64,000 bases of DNA from Aedoeadaptatus ivorii. GTDB lineage: Bacteria > Bacillota > Clostridia > Tissierellales > Peptoniphilaceae. Positions 15,404-23,894 of the stretch are shown here, one piece after another. The stretch is taken from assembly GCF_030815095.1 (NCBI RefSeq), contig NZ_JAUSWF010000005.1:62001-126000 (forward strand), given 5' to 3'. The notes beneath the pieces are model-generated. The model did no database searches, was not told the origin of the DNA, and worked only from the letters and a program-made list of their open reading frames with translations. The number at the start of each line of letters is the position of its first letter. Positions within the stretch are counted from its first letter, which is position 1. Both the position numbers and the translations under genes were made by a program.

Positions 15404-16423
15404 CTAGATCTCGAGTTTCATATCCCCGTCTTGGATCCACCCCTTTTTGTAGAGGAGGCGGTAGAAGAGATAGCTCAGCACAGCGGGCAGAAGAATATGC
15501 ACCAACACCACCGCCGCCAAAAGAGGCAGGGTTTCCATGCGGCCTTGCATCGCCTGGAATGTGGCGATCTGCCCCACCAGGCCGCTGGTGCCCATGCCGC
15601 TGCCTAGCGGCGTGTTTTCCAGCCGAAAGACCACCGTGGAAAGGGGAGAGGTCAACGCGCCCGCGAGGGTCGGAGGAATCCAAATGCGGGGATTTTTTAC
15701 GATATTCGGCATCTGTAGCATACTGGTACCCAGGCCCTGGGCGAAGAAGCCGTCAAAGCCGTTGTCCCGAAACGAGATCACCGCAAAGCCGATCATTTGG
15801 GCGGAGCAACCCACCGTCGCCGCGCCGCCGGCGAGGCCCGCCAACGAGAGCATAATGCAGATCGCGGCGCTGGAGATGGGAAGGGTGAGCGCGATGCCGA
15901 CAATGGTCGAGACCAAAATCCCCATCAAGAGCGGCTGCTGGGCGGTGGCGGCCATAATGAGTTCGCCCACCGTCTCCATAAACCATTGAATCGAAGGGCC
16001 CACCGCCTTCGCCACCAATAGGCCCGTAAGTACCGTCACCGCCGGGGTGAGCAAGATGTCGACCTTGGTCTCTTTGCTGATCAGCTTGCCGCATTCCGCG
16101 CAGACGATGGCGGCGAGATAGACCGCCACGGGACCGCCGATCTCGTAGCTGCCCGCGCCCACCACCGCCGATGCGAACAGCACCAAAGGCGGCGCATCCA
16201 GCGCGTAGGCGATGGAGATGGCGATGGCGGGGCCGGTGGCCTGCTGCGCCACGGGCCATAGAAAGTCCGTCAAAAAGGGAATGCCGAGGCGTGTGCCGAT
16301 GGTGTTCAATATGGTGCCGATCAACAGGGTGGCAAACAGCCCGTAGGCCATGGCGCCCAGGGCGTCGATGCCGTAGGTGCGCAGATTCGGGTGCACCTTT
16401 TTTCTCTCTAAAAAGTCATTCAT
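15404..16423 (-). CDS. PTS EIIC-type membrane protein (EIIC_2-like family)
   Basis: 339 residues, about ten hydrophobic segments. The pattern YGIDALGAMAYGLFATLLIG, GAGSYEIGGPVAVYLAA, ILLTPAVTVLTGLLVA and GFAVISFRDNGFDGFFAQGL fits the EIIC_2-like family of predicted membrane transporters related to PTS permeases. No IIA or IIB domains or genes accompany it, so phosphotransfer is doubtful. It is embedded between the two chromate-transporter genes: it overlaps the upstream one by eight bases and ends nine bases before the start of the other. Substrate unknown. Confidence 0.75.
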   Translation of the reverse strand: MNDFLERKKVHPNLRTYGIDALGAMAYGLFATLLIGTILNTIGTRLGIPFLTDFLWPVAQQATGPAIAISIAYALDAPPLVLFASAVVGAGSYEIGGPVAVYLAAIVCAECGKLISKETKVDILLTPAVTVLTGLLVAKAVGPSIQWFMETVGELIMAATAQQPLLMGILVSTIVGIALTLPISSAAICIMLSLAGLAGGAATVGCSAQMIGFAVISFRDNGFDGFFAQGLGTSMLQMPNIVKNPRIWIPPTLAGALTSPLSTVVFRLENTPLGSGMGTSGLVGQIATFQAMQGRMETLPLLAAVVLVHILLPAVLSYLFYRLLYKKGWIQDGDMKLEI

Positions 16424-16988
16424 CGCGATTCCTTTCCCGAGACGATTCGTATTTCGTCAAGAAAATGCCGGCAAAGCCCATCATCAAAATGACGAGCGCC
16501 GTATTTACATCGGTGAAAAGCCCCAACCCCAAGGCCAGGGCGATCATCCCGCAGGAAAAGAGGCGATCGGTCTCGAGCGCCTTCTTTCCCAAATTCCAGG
16601 TGGTCAACAAGAGCACGGCGGAAATTACGCCGCTGATCCCCACCAGGGCGGCGTTTACATAAAAATTCGAGCGAAAGCGGGCGTAAGCCATATTGATCGT
16701 GAGGATAATCACCAGACAGGGCGTTACGCTCGCCAACAGACAGACAAAAGCGCCCGCCGCACCGCGCAGCCGATACCCCGTAAGGAGCGAGGTGGAAATC
16801 GCCATGGCGCCGGGGCCCGACTGGGCGAGGGCGACCAGATCGAGCATCTCGTCGTCGGGGATCAGCTTTTGCTTTTCGACGAACTCGTCCCGTATAATGG
16901 GGACGATGGTATAGCCGCCGCCGAATGTAAAGGTATTGATCTTCAAAAAAGTGAGAAATAATTTCACGAGGGAAACTTTTCGTTCCAT
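16416..16988 (-). CDS. Chromate transporter family protein, single-domain (upstream copy)
   Basis: 190 residues with CHR signature FLKINTFTFGGGYTIVPII followed by a DEFVEKQKLI segment and QSGPGAMAISTSLLTGYRL. GGGAGGAAAAAC precedes the ATG. It is the first gene of a three-gene operon (this gene, EIIC-like, second CHR gene). Short CHR proteins act in pairs of opposite membrane orientation. The anion transported is unknown; chromate resistance is only one possibility. Confidence 0.9.
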   Translation of the reverse strand: MERKVSLVKLFLTFLKINTFTFGGGYTIVPIIRDEFVEKQKLIPDDEMLDLVALAQSGPGAMAISTSLLTGYRLRGAAGAFVCLLASVTPCLVIILTINMAYARFRSNFYVNAALVGISGVISAVLLLTTWNLGKKALETDRLFSCGMIALALGLGLFTDVNTALVILMMGFAGIFLTKYESSRERNRDE

Positions 16989-17059
16989 GTTTTTCCTCCC
17001 GCTTCATAGTATACTGTAAGGAGAAATCGGCTTCAAGCAGAGGAAAAGAGAGGGATGCG

Positions 17060-17818
17060 ATGGATATTTCTATCATCGGGCTCGGCAATATGGGCCGGGC
17101 GTTTTACGATCTGTTTCACGGGGCGGGACACAATCTGTATGTGGGTTGTCCCCACCAAAAGGACATAGAGAGCTATCAGAGTCGGGACAATGCCGAAGCG
17201 GCGGCGCGGGGCGAGATCGTCTTTCTCGGCGTAAAGCCCCCGATGATCCCCGCAGTGGTGGCGGAGATTCTTCCCGCCACAGAAGATGCCGTCCTCGTCT
17301 CGATGGCGGCGGGGGTTTCCCTGGCGCGCCTTTCGGAAATGGCGCCCGGGCGAAAGATCATCCGCATTCTCCCCAATACGCCCATCGCCGTGGGGGCGGG
17401 GGTCGTCGCCTATACGCCGGGCTATGCGATGGACGCAGAAGAAGCGGCGGAATTTGAAGCGCTCCTCGCACCGGCGGGGAAGGTGATTCATACCACCGAA
17501 GACGATCTGGACATCGTATCGGCCCTCGCGGGTTCCATGCCCGCCTTTGTCGCCGCCATGATTGAGGCCTTTTCCGACGGCGCGGTGGCCTGCGGCATGA
17601 AGCGGAACGCCGCCTACGAGATCGCCCGCACCGCCGTGGCCGGCAGCTGTACCCTGATGGACAAAAGCGGCCTGCACCCCGGCGCCATCAAAGACGCGGT
17701 CACTTCGCCCGGCGGCACCACCCTCGAGGGGCTTTTGTTTTTGGAGTCCCGGGGGATGCGCTATACCCTGGCCGAGGCAATCCGAAAAACCGTCGATAAA
17801 AATAAAAATTTGGGGTAA
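17060..17818 (+). CDS. proC: Pyrroline-5-carboxylate reductase
   Basis: 252 residues. It begins ISIIGLGNMGRAFYDLF, a Rossmann NAD(P) motif (GxGxMG), and has VFLGVKPPMIPAV, IIRILPNTPIAVGAGVV and the C-terminal signature HPGAIKDAVTSPGGTTLEGL, diagnostic for ProC. It reduces pyrroline-5-carboxylate to proline, the last step of proline synthesis; in amino-acid fermenters this also links arginine/ornithine and proline metabolism. Monocistronic and divergent from the chromate operon. Confidence 0.95.
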   Translation: MDISIIGLGNMGRAFYDLFHGAGHNLYVGCPHQKDIESYQSRDNAEAAARGEIVFLGVKPPMIPAVVAEILPATEDAVLVSMAAGVSLARLSEMAPGRKIIRILPNTPIAVGAGVVAYTPGYAMDAEEAAEFEALLAPAGKVIHTTEDDLDIVSALAGSMPAFVAAMIEAFSDGAVACGMKRNAAYEIARTAVAGSCTLMDKSGLHPGAIKDAVTSPGGTTLEGLLFLESRGMRYTLAEAIRKTVDKNKNLG

Positions 17819-17893
17819 ATACCGACTAATGTCCCGTGGAGGACTTCGAATGTTTCTGCATAGTTTCTGAATAGAAAGGCATAGGAGGATAGT

Positions 17894-18466
17894 ATGTCGA
17901 AAGTAGCGGTTATCGTCGGAGAAGAATTCGAAGAAGCGGAAGTCGTCGTCGTATCGGACTATTTGGTCCGCGCCGGCATCGAGGTGCAACTGCTCGCGGT
18001 AGGCGAGTCCATGAAGATCGAAGGGGCCCACGGCCTGCGCATCCAATGCGATAAGCTGTTGTGGGAGGCGAAGCCGAAGAAATTCGACGCCGTCTATCTG
18101 CCCGGCGGCCCGGGGGTCGAGGCCCTTAAAGAAGACGAGGACGTCGAAAAGTTCGTTAAAAAAGCCAAGGACCACGACGCGCTAATCGCCGCGCTCTGTG
18201 CGGCACCGGCGCTTTTGGATCGCTACGGTATGGTCGAAGACGAGGGCTTTGTCATCTACCCCGGCATGGAAAAAGACCTCTCGAAAAAGCCGAAAGCGGC
18301 CGCGGAAATCGTCGTAGAAGGCGACATCATCACCGGGCCCGGGCCGGCCTTTGCCCAGGAGATGGCCTTTGCCATTATTCGGGCATTGGACGAGAAAAAA
18401 GTGGAAGACGTAAAAAAGGATACACTCTACGACAAGGTCGTGGCGTACAGAAAAGAAGCGGAGTAA
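17894..18466 (+). CDS. DJ-1/PfpI family protein
   Basis: 190 residues, with VAVIVGEEFEEAEVVVVSDYL, a YLPGGPGVEAL block and nucleophile elbow IAALCAAPALL carrying Cys102, plus ITGPGPAFAQEMAFAI near the C-terminus. This is the DJ-1/ThiJ/YajL subgroup, linked to protection against carbonyl and oxidative damage; the reported protein deglycase activity is debated. AGGAGG precedes the ATG. It is followed after 22 bases by a MATE transporter. Confidence 0.93.
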   Translation: MSKVAVIVGEEFEEAEVVVVSDYLVRAGIEVQLLAVGESMKIEGAHGLRIQCDKLLWEAKPKKFDAVYLPGGPGVEALKEDEDVEKFVKKAKDHDALIAALCAAPALLDRYGMVEDEGFVIYPGMEKDLSKKPKAAAEIVVEGDIITGPGPAFAQEMAFAIIRALDEKKVEDVKKDTLYDKVVAYRKEAE

Positions 18467-18488
18467 ACCGCGGGGAAAGTGAGGGCGC

Positions 18489-19853
18489 ATGAATCGGGAA
18501 AATGTAGATCTGACAAAAGGTATAATTTGGAAGAGACTGTTATCCTTTACAATGCCGCTCTTGCTGTCCGCACTGCTGCAGCAGCTGTATAACACGGTGG
18601 ACCTGTTGATCGTCGGCCGATTTGCCGGCGAGATCGACATGGCGGCCATCGGGGCGGCGGGGCCCATCGCGGTCCTCGTCATCGCGCTGTTTATCGGGCT
18701 TTCCACCGGGGCGTCGGTGCTGGTCGCCCAGTACTACGGCGCCAAAGACCACCACGCCCTTTCCCGCATCGTCGAGACCAACTACGCCATCGCCGTATTC
18801 GGCGGCCTGGTGCTGACGGTGCTTACGGTGTGGCTGACGCCGCAGTTTTTGCGGTGGATCTCCACCCCCCAAAACATTATGGCCCCGGCCGTAGCCTATA
18901 TGCGGATCCTATTTATGGGGCTCATGCCCGTCATGGTCTACAATATGGGTTCGGCGATCTTAAGGAGCGTCGGCGACAGCGTGCGCCCCTTTAACTTCCT
19001 CGCCGTATCGGCGGGGGCGAACATCGCCTTGGACCTCCTCTTCGTCGGCGTATTTCACATGGGCGCCGTGGGGGCGGGGATCGCGACGGCACTCGCCCAG
19101 TCGATCTCGGGGGTGTTGGTTACCATCAGTCTCTTGGAAACCACCGACATCTACCGTTTGCGCATCAAGCGCATCCGCTTTCACAAAGACGCACTGATGC
19201 GCACCTTTTCCATAGGGCTGCCGGCGAGCATATCGGCGGGGCTGATCTCCCTTTCCAATGTCATCATCCAATCGGAAATCAACGTCTTCGGCGCCGATGC
19301 CATCGCCGGCGTCGCCGCCAGCGGACGGATCGACGGGTTTTTGTTTACCTCGCTCGAAGCCTTTGCCCTGGCGATGACGACCTTTGTGGGGCAAAACATC
19401 GGCGCGCGCAAATCTGAGCGGTTGAAGCGCGGCATACAGACCGCCATGGCGCTCTGCCTCGCCTTTGTGGCGGGGATCTCGATCCTCTTGTTCCTGTTCC
19501 GCGAGCCCTTGATGGCGATCTTTAACGGCGATCCCAAGGTCATCGACTACGGGGCCGAGATGATCCGCATCCTCGCCCCCGCCTATATCCTCTTCGGCGC
19601 CACCGAAGTCTTTTCGGGCGCCGTGCGGGGAAGCGGCGCGGCGATTCCCATTATGATCATCACCCTGATCGGCATGTTTATCGTGCGGATCGGCTGGATC
19701 CTACTCGCCATGCCGATCTTTCAAAATATCGAGGTCATCTATTACAGCTATCCCATCAGCTGGATCTTTACCTTTCTCCTCACCCTTTGGTACTACTATC
19801 GGGGCGCCTGGCGAAAGGATTTGCCCTCGGATTTGCAGCAAGAATCGCAATAA
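18489..19853 (+). CDS. MATE family multidrug/toxin exporter
   Basis: 454 residues, twelve hydrophobic segments in two similar halves. KGIIWKRLLSFTMPLLLSAL at the start and LYNTVDLLIVGRFAGE are typical of the NorM/DinF-like MATE group, as is LLYNMGSAILRSVGDSVRPF-like VYNMGSAILRSVGDS. MATE proteins exchange Na+ or H+ for cationic organic compounds. Ribosome site is weak (GAGG 11 bases upstream). Probably cotranscribed with the DJ-1 gene and ended by a strong terminator. Confidence 0.93.
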   Translation: MNRENVDLTKGIIWKRLLSFTMPLLLSALLQQLYNTVDLLIVGRFAGEIDMAAIGAAGPIAVLVIALFIGLSTGASVLVAQYYGAKDHHALSRIVETNYAIAVFGGLVLTVLTVWLTPQFLRWISTPQNIMAPAVAYMRILFMGLMPVMVYNMGSAILRSVGDSVRPFNFLAVSAGANIALDLLFVGVFHMGAVGAGIATALAQSISGVLVTISLLETTDIYRLRIKRIRFHKDALMRTFSIGLPASISAGLISLSNVIIQSEINVFGADAIAGVAASGRIDGFLFTSLEAFALAMTTFVGQNIGARKSERLKRGIQTAMALCLAFVAGISILLFLFREPLMAIFNGDPKVIDYGAEMIRILAPAYILFGATEVFSGAVRGSGAAIPIMIITLIGMFIVRIGWILLAMPIFQNIEVIYYSYPISWIFTFLLTLWYYYRGAWRKDLPSDLQQESQ

Positions 19854-19880
19854 AAAAAGCCTCCCGCGGGAGGCTTTTTT
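19854..19880. terminator. Symmetric terminator after the MATE gene
   Basis: AAAAAAGCCTCC / GGAGGCTTTTTT stem around CGCG, effective on the plus strand and possibly on both. Confidence 0.9.
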
Positions 19881-19985
19881 GTCGCACCAATGGATATTTC
19901 GACCATAACCAGAATTTTACACCGTTTCTACGGCCATTTGAAATGCGGCTGTTAGGATAAGAATATACCACAGGAGGTGTATAGA

Positions 19986-20738
19986 ATGGTAAAATTCGGG
20001 GAATACGTTCCGCTTTTGGGGGCGGATCATATGCTCTATTTGGGCGGCTTCTTTCTCGTGTTGTTTTTGATGGTCTATTATCGCGACGCGATTCGCCAAA
20101 ACCGGCGCCGGGCGGATTTGGTGCTCGCTGCGGTGATCGTGTTTCAGCAGACGGTGCTCTATACGTCCTATGCGGTCTTTTTCGACTTCACCCTGGGCGA
20201 GGCGCTGCCGCTGCATATCTGCCGCTTGGCGAGCCTGATGATCCTCGCATGGATCGCCACCGAAAACCGCACCTGTTATGTGCTCGCGGCGGTCTACGGG
20301 CTCTTCGCCTTTTTGAGTTTCGTCTACCCGTCTCGGGTCTACGGCGTGGTGCACCCCATCGGCTGGAGCTTTTTCTTGAGCCACGCGGTGAATCTCCTCT
20401 TTCCGCTCTATGCCTATATCGCAGGCGGCGAGACGCTGAAAAAGGAGGACATCGCCTTTGCCTATAAAGTCTTTTTGGGCTATTTTGTCTTCGTGTACTT
20501 CTTAAATCCGCTGATCGACGGCAACTACTTCTATCTGCGCTACAAGCCGGTGGTGGGCGATATGAGCGATCTGATCTACGTGCCGGCGGTGCTCATTTTG
20601 TGCCGCCTGCTGTTCGAATTCGGCAGCCGCTTGTATATGCACCTCTTAGAGCGCCTTACAGAACTTCCCCGAGCCTCCGGGCGATTCGGCGATAGGACGG
20701 CGCGTCTATTTGAATCCGTCCTCCGCTTCGGGAAATAA
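19986..20738 (+). CDS. YwaF-like integral membrane protein
   Basis: 250 residues from ATG 19986, seven bases after AGGAGGTG. About seven hydrophobic segments. FGEYVPLLGADHMLYLGGFF and EALPLHICRLASLMILAW are characteristic of the TIGR02206/YwaF family of unknown function. The last 28 residues lie in the part of the gene that overlaps antisense with the crp-type gene (20656-20738) and look unlike the rest, being rich in Arg; the family core probably ends earlier. Monocistronic. Confidence 0.82.
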   Translation: MVKFGEYVPLLGADHMLYLGGFFLVLFLMVYYRDAIRQNRRRADLVLAAVIVFQQTVLYTSYAVFFDFTLGEALPLHICRLASLMILAWIATENRTCYVLAAVYGLFAFLSFVYPSRVYGVVHPIGWSFFLSHAVNLLFPLYAYIAGGETLKKEDIAFAYKVFLGYFVFVYFLNPLIDGNYFYLRYKPVVGDMSDLIYVPAVLILCRLLFEFGSRLYMHLLERLTELPRASGRFGDRTARLFESVLRFGK

Positions 20739-21276
20739 AGCCCTCCCGTTCCAGCGCGCCGAGGTGGCGGTACAGGCTCCTAAGCGAAAGGCCCGTCAGA
20801 TCCGCGAGATCCGCGCGGGTAAAGGGAAAGGTGAAGGGAAAGGGCGGCTCGGCGGCGCGGTAAAAGGTGTATAGGAGGAGATCCTCCGGCGAAAGGTTCT
20901 TCTCCGACGCCCGCCGCTCCATCTCCTGCACGTGGAGCGCGGCGAGGTAGCGCAGCAAGAGCGCGAGCACCGCCGGGTCCCGAAACACGGCATCGCGCGC
21001 GTCGACGGCGTAGTATCGCCCGGCGGTAAGCGCCCGCACGCCCGATAGGATCTCGGTCTTTGCCAGGCTTTCGATCAGCCCCAGGCATTGGGGCGCGGCG
21101 AGAATGCTCTGTAACAGGCGCCTTCCGTCGCGGTCGTAGCGCGAGATTTCTACCGTGCCCTCTGCCACAACTAAAATCGAGGACGCGCGGCTTTCGGGAA
21201 AGAGCAAAATCTCTCCCTCTTCGAATACCGTGGCGGCGCGATCGCTGAGCGCGTCAAATAATGCAGAAAAATCCAT
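20656..21276 (-). CDS. Crp/Fnr family transcriptional regulator
   Basis: 206 residues from ATG 21276 (GGGAGGAG upstream); the longer in-frame reading to 21405 has no ribosome site. The N-terminal two thirds is a cyclic-nucleotide-type sensor barrel (EEGEILLFPESRASSILVVA, EGTVEISRYDRDGRRLLQSI). A winged helix follows, with FTRADLADLTGLSLRSLYRH as the DNA-recognition block. It has no cysteine cluster, so it is not an Fnr-type iron-sulfur sensor. Divergent from yjjI-yjjW and probably their regulator. Its 3' end overlaps the convergent YwaF-like gene by 83 bases. Confidence 0.9.
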   Translation of the reverse strand: MDFSALFDALSDRAATVFEEGEILLFPESRASSILVVAEGTVEISRYDRDGRRLLQSILAAPQCLGLIESLAKTEILSGVRALTAGRYYAVDARDAVFRDPAVLALLLRYLAALHVQEMERRASEKNLSPEDLLLYTFYRAAEPPFPFTFPFTRADLADLTGLSLRSLYRHLGALEREGFISRSGGRIQIDAPSYRRIARRLGEVL

Positions 21277-21288
21277 ATTCTCCTCCCT

Positions 21289-21330
21289 AAAGGTGCCAAA
21301 TGGCATCTTTTTTTCTTCGAGAAGAGTATA
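21289..21330. promoter_or_regulatory. Promoter and palindrome between the crp-type gene and yjjI
   Basis: A 22-base palindrome with one mismatch, AAAGGTGCCA-AA-TGGCATCTTT, at 21289-21310. A TATACT -10 box on the minus strand at 21330-21325 would start the regulator's transcript just before the palindrome. Candidate autoregulatory operator for the Crp-type protein; it differs from the E. coli CRP consensus. Confidence 0.4.
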
Positions 21331-21376
21331 CACTGAAGTTAATAGGAAGTCTATGAGAATACAGGAGGGACGACAT

Positions 21377-22912
21377 ATGGAACGATTCAAGACCGTAGAT
21401 AGCATCGTCGAGGCGGTGCGTAACGTACAACAAGACGACGCCCAAACCTACGAACAACAGACCTACCGATTGGCGAAGATCGCCGAAAACGTCGTGGATT
21501 ACCCCGTGGCGGAAGACGACGCCTTCTACGCCCTGTACGAGAGCGGCCAGATCTGCGATCTCGACGAGGGCCATGCCCCCTATGCGCCCCGCTATATCTT
21601 GCCCGACTATGAAAAATACTTACGGGAGGGGAGCGCCTTTTTGCGCATCGATCCGCCCGAAACGCTCTTGGATGCCACCACCGCGCTATTGGTGCTCTAC
21701 CACCACGTGCCGAGCATCACTCGATTCCCGGTCTATATCGGCGCATTGGATGCGCTCCTCGAGCCCTTTGTCAAAGATACGGATCCCGACACGGCGCGTT
21801 CGATCCTCAAAAACTTTTTGCTCCAGATCGACCGCACCGTCACCGACTCCTTTTGCCACGCCAATATCGGCCCCGAGGAGACCGAGACCGGCCGCATGAT
21901 TATCGACTTGGTGGGCGAACTGCAAAACCCCACCCCGAACCTCACCTTCCTCTATGACGAGGCGGTGACCCCCGATGCCTTTGCCGAACGCGCCGTGGCG
22001 GCGAGCTTGGTCTGCGCCAACCCGGCCTTCGCCAACGACGCCTACTATAAGAAGGACTTCGGCGATGTGGACTACGGCATCGCGTCCTGCTATAACGCGC
22101 TTCCCAAACACGGCGGCGCCTTTACCCTAAGCCGCCTGCGGCTCAACAAGATCGCCGAAGCGGCGGGTTCCACCGAAACATTTTTCGAAAAGACCCTGCC
22201 CTTCGCCATCGACACCATGCTCCGCTTTATGGAGGCGAAGATCACCTATTTGGTGGAGGAAACGGCCTTTTTCCGCGCCAACTTTATGGTCAAAGAAGAC
22301 CTGATCGACGTCGACAACTTCGTCGGCCTCTTCGGCATTGTGGGCTTGCACGAATGCGTGCAGACTCTCTTGGGCTATGACGAGATTCCGGGCACCTTCG
22401 GCACCGACGAGGCGGCCGATGCCATGGGAATTCGCGTTATGGACTATGTAGAGGAACGGGTCGGCGCCTTTACCTCCCGCTACTCGCCGGTGTGGAACCA
22501 CAAGTTTATGCTCCACGCCCAAGTAGGCGCCGCGGGGGACCTGGGCACCACTGCCGCCCACCGCATTCAGATCGGCAAAGAACCCGATCTCTATACCCAC
22601 CTGCGCCAGGCCGCCAAGTTCCAGAAATACTTCCCCTCCGGCGTGGGCGATCACTATCCCTTCGATTCCACCGCCAAGAAAAATCCCGGCGCGGTGCTCG
22701 ACATCTTTAAGGGCGCCTTCCGCCTGGGGAACCGCTATGTGAGCGCCTACAACGAAGACGGCGACTTGATTCGCGTCACCGGATACCTCGTCAAAAAGAG
22801 CGATGTCGAGGCCTTCCGCCGGGGCGAAGCGGTGCATTACGACACCGTGCAGTTCGCGCTGGATCCCCTGACCGAATACGGCGTGAACAAGCGGCAGGTC
22901 GAGGGCGTATAA
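21377..22912 (+). CDS. yjjI: YjjI family glycyl-radical enzyme
   Basis: 511 residues from ATG 21377 (AGGAGGGACGACAT upstream). It is shorter than pyruvate formate-lyase, as expected for YjjI. The C-terminal glycyl-radical motif is RVTGYLV with Gly469, and the probable active-site cysteine is Cys238 in YGIASCYNALP. The substrate of YjjI enzymes is not established. It is directly coupled (single-base overlap) to its activase gene and divergent from a Crp-type regulator. Requires strict anoxia, consistent with an anaerobe. Confidence 0.92.
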   Translation: MERFKTVDSIVEAVRNVQQDDAQTYEQQTYRLAKIAENVVDYPVAEDDAFYALYESGQICDLDEGHAPYAPRYILPDYEKYLREGSAFLRIDPPETLLDATTALLVLYHHVPSITRFPVYIGALDALLEPFVKDTDPDTARSILKNFLLQIDRTVTDSFCHANIGPEETETGRMIIDLVGELQNPTPNLTFLYDEAVTPDAFAERAVAASLVCANPAFANDAYYKKDFGDVDYGIASCYNALPKHGGAFTLSRLRLNKIAEAAGSTETFFEKTLPFAIDTMLRFMEAKITYLVEETAFFRANFMVKEDLIDVDNFVGLFGIVGLHECVQTLLGYDEIPGTFGTDEAADAMGIRVMDYVEERVGAFTSRYSPVWNHKFMLHAQVGAAGDLGTTAAHRIQIGKEPDLYTHLRQAAKFQKYFPSGVGDHYPFDSTAKKNPGAVLDIFKGAFRLGNRYVSAYNEDGDLIRVTGYLVKKSDVEAFRRGEAVHYDTVQFALDPLTEYGVNKRQVEGV

Positions 22913-23751
22913 TGCTCGTCGTCAATCGACTCATTCCCATGAGCGTCGTCGACGGCCCCGGCAACCGCTTTGCGATCTTCCTCCAGGGCTGTAACTTCAA
23001 CTGCCAGTATTGCCACAATCCCGAGACCATCGGCCGCTGCGTGCAATGCGGCCACTGCGTGGACCTCTGCCCCGCCGGCGCCCTTTCCCGCACCGAGGCG
23101 GGGCGCGTGGCTTGGGACGAGAGCCTGTGCATCGACTGCGACCGCTGCGTCGCCGCCTGCCCCCACGGCGCATCGCCCAAGCTGAAGTATATGGAGACCG
23201 AGGCGCTACTGAAAGAAATCGACGACGCCCGCCCCTTTATACAGGGCATCACCGTAAGCGGCGGGGAATGTACCCTACAGGCCGAGGCCCTGATTCCCCT
23301 CTTCGAAGGGGTGCACGCGCGGGGCCTGACGGCGCTGTTGGACTCCAACGGCGGCATCGACTTTTCCCGCGGGACGATACAAAAATTGATCGAGATCTCC
23401 GACGGCGTTATGCTCGACATCAAGGCATGGGATGCGGCGGAACATGTGGCCCTTACCGGCCGGGACAACGCCGTGGTGAAGGCGAACCTCGCCTATCTCG
23501 CATCCATCGACAAACTCCTCGAAGTGCGGCTCGTGCTCTTAGAGGGGCGCGACCACGAAAAGACCATTCGCGGCATCGCCGACATCCTGGGCGAAAAAAT
23601 CCAAAACGTCGCCATCAAACTCATCGACTACCGGCCCTTCGGCGTGCGGGCAAACAATGCCGCGCATCTCGCCGGCGTAGGGCGCAAAGAAAAAGAGCAA
23701 CTGATCCACTGCGCCGAGGACTTGGGTTTTCGCGCGGTCATCGATATATAA
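22912..23751 (+). CDS. yjjW: YjjW family glycyl-radical enzyme activase (radical SAM)
   Basis: 279 residues. The radical SAM motif CNFNCQYC (Cys27, Cys31, Cys34) is followed by a bacterial-ferredoxin insert with two further four-cysteine sets, CVQCGHCVDLCP (43-54) and CIDCDRCVAACP (73-84), as usual for glycyl-radical activases. ITVSGGECTLQ contains the SAM-binding GGE motif. It would abstract the hydrogen from Gly469 of the neighbouring YjjI using S-adenosylmethionine. The ATG overlaps the stop of yjjI, giving strict coupling. Confidence 0.94.
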   Translation: MLVVNRLIPMSVVDGPGNRFAIFLQGCNFNCQYCHNPETIGRCVQCGHCVDLCPAGALSRTEAGRVAWDESLCIDCDRCVAACPHGASPKLKYMETEALLKEIDDARPFIQGITVSGGECTLQAEALIPLFEGVHARGLTALLDSNGGIDFSRGTIQKLIEISDGVMLDIKAWDAAEHVALTGRDNAVVKANLAYLASIDKLLEVRLVLLEGRDHEKTIRGIADILGEKIQNVAIKLIDYRPFGVRANNAAHLAGVGRKEKEQLIHCAEDLGFRAVIDI

Positions 23752-23754
23752 CAA

Positions 23755-23780
23755 AGGTGGATTTTCGGATCCGCCTTTTT
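23755..23780 (+). terminator. Terminator after yjjI-yjjW
   Basis: AGGTGGAT / ATCCGCCT stem (one G-T pair) with a six-base loop and TTTTT. Confidence 0.8.
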
Positions 23781-23894
23781 GTGTGCTGTTTTTAGGAAAG
23801 TAGACTTCCGCTTTCAAAATGTTCACCGACTCCGTTATTTTCGCGTTGTACTCGATTTGTAACCGAAAAAATAAAAGTATGAACCTATTGTCAT

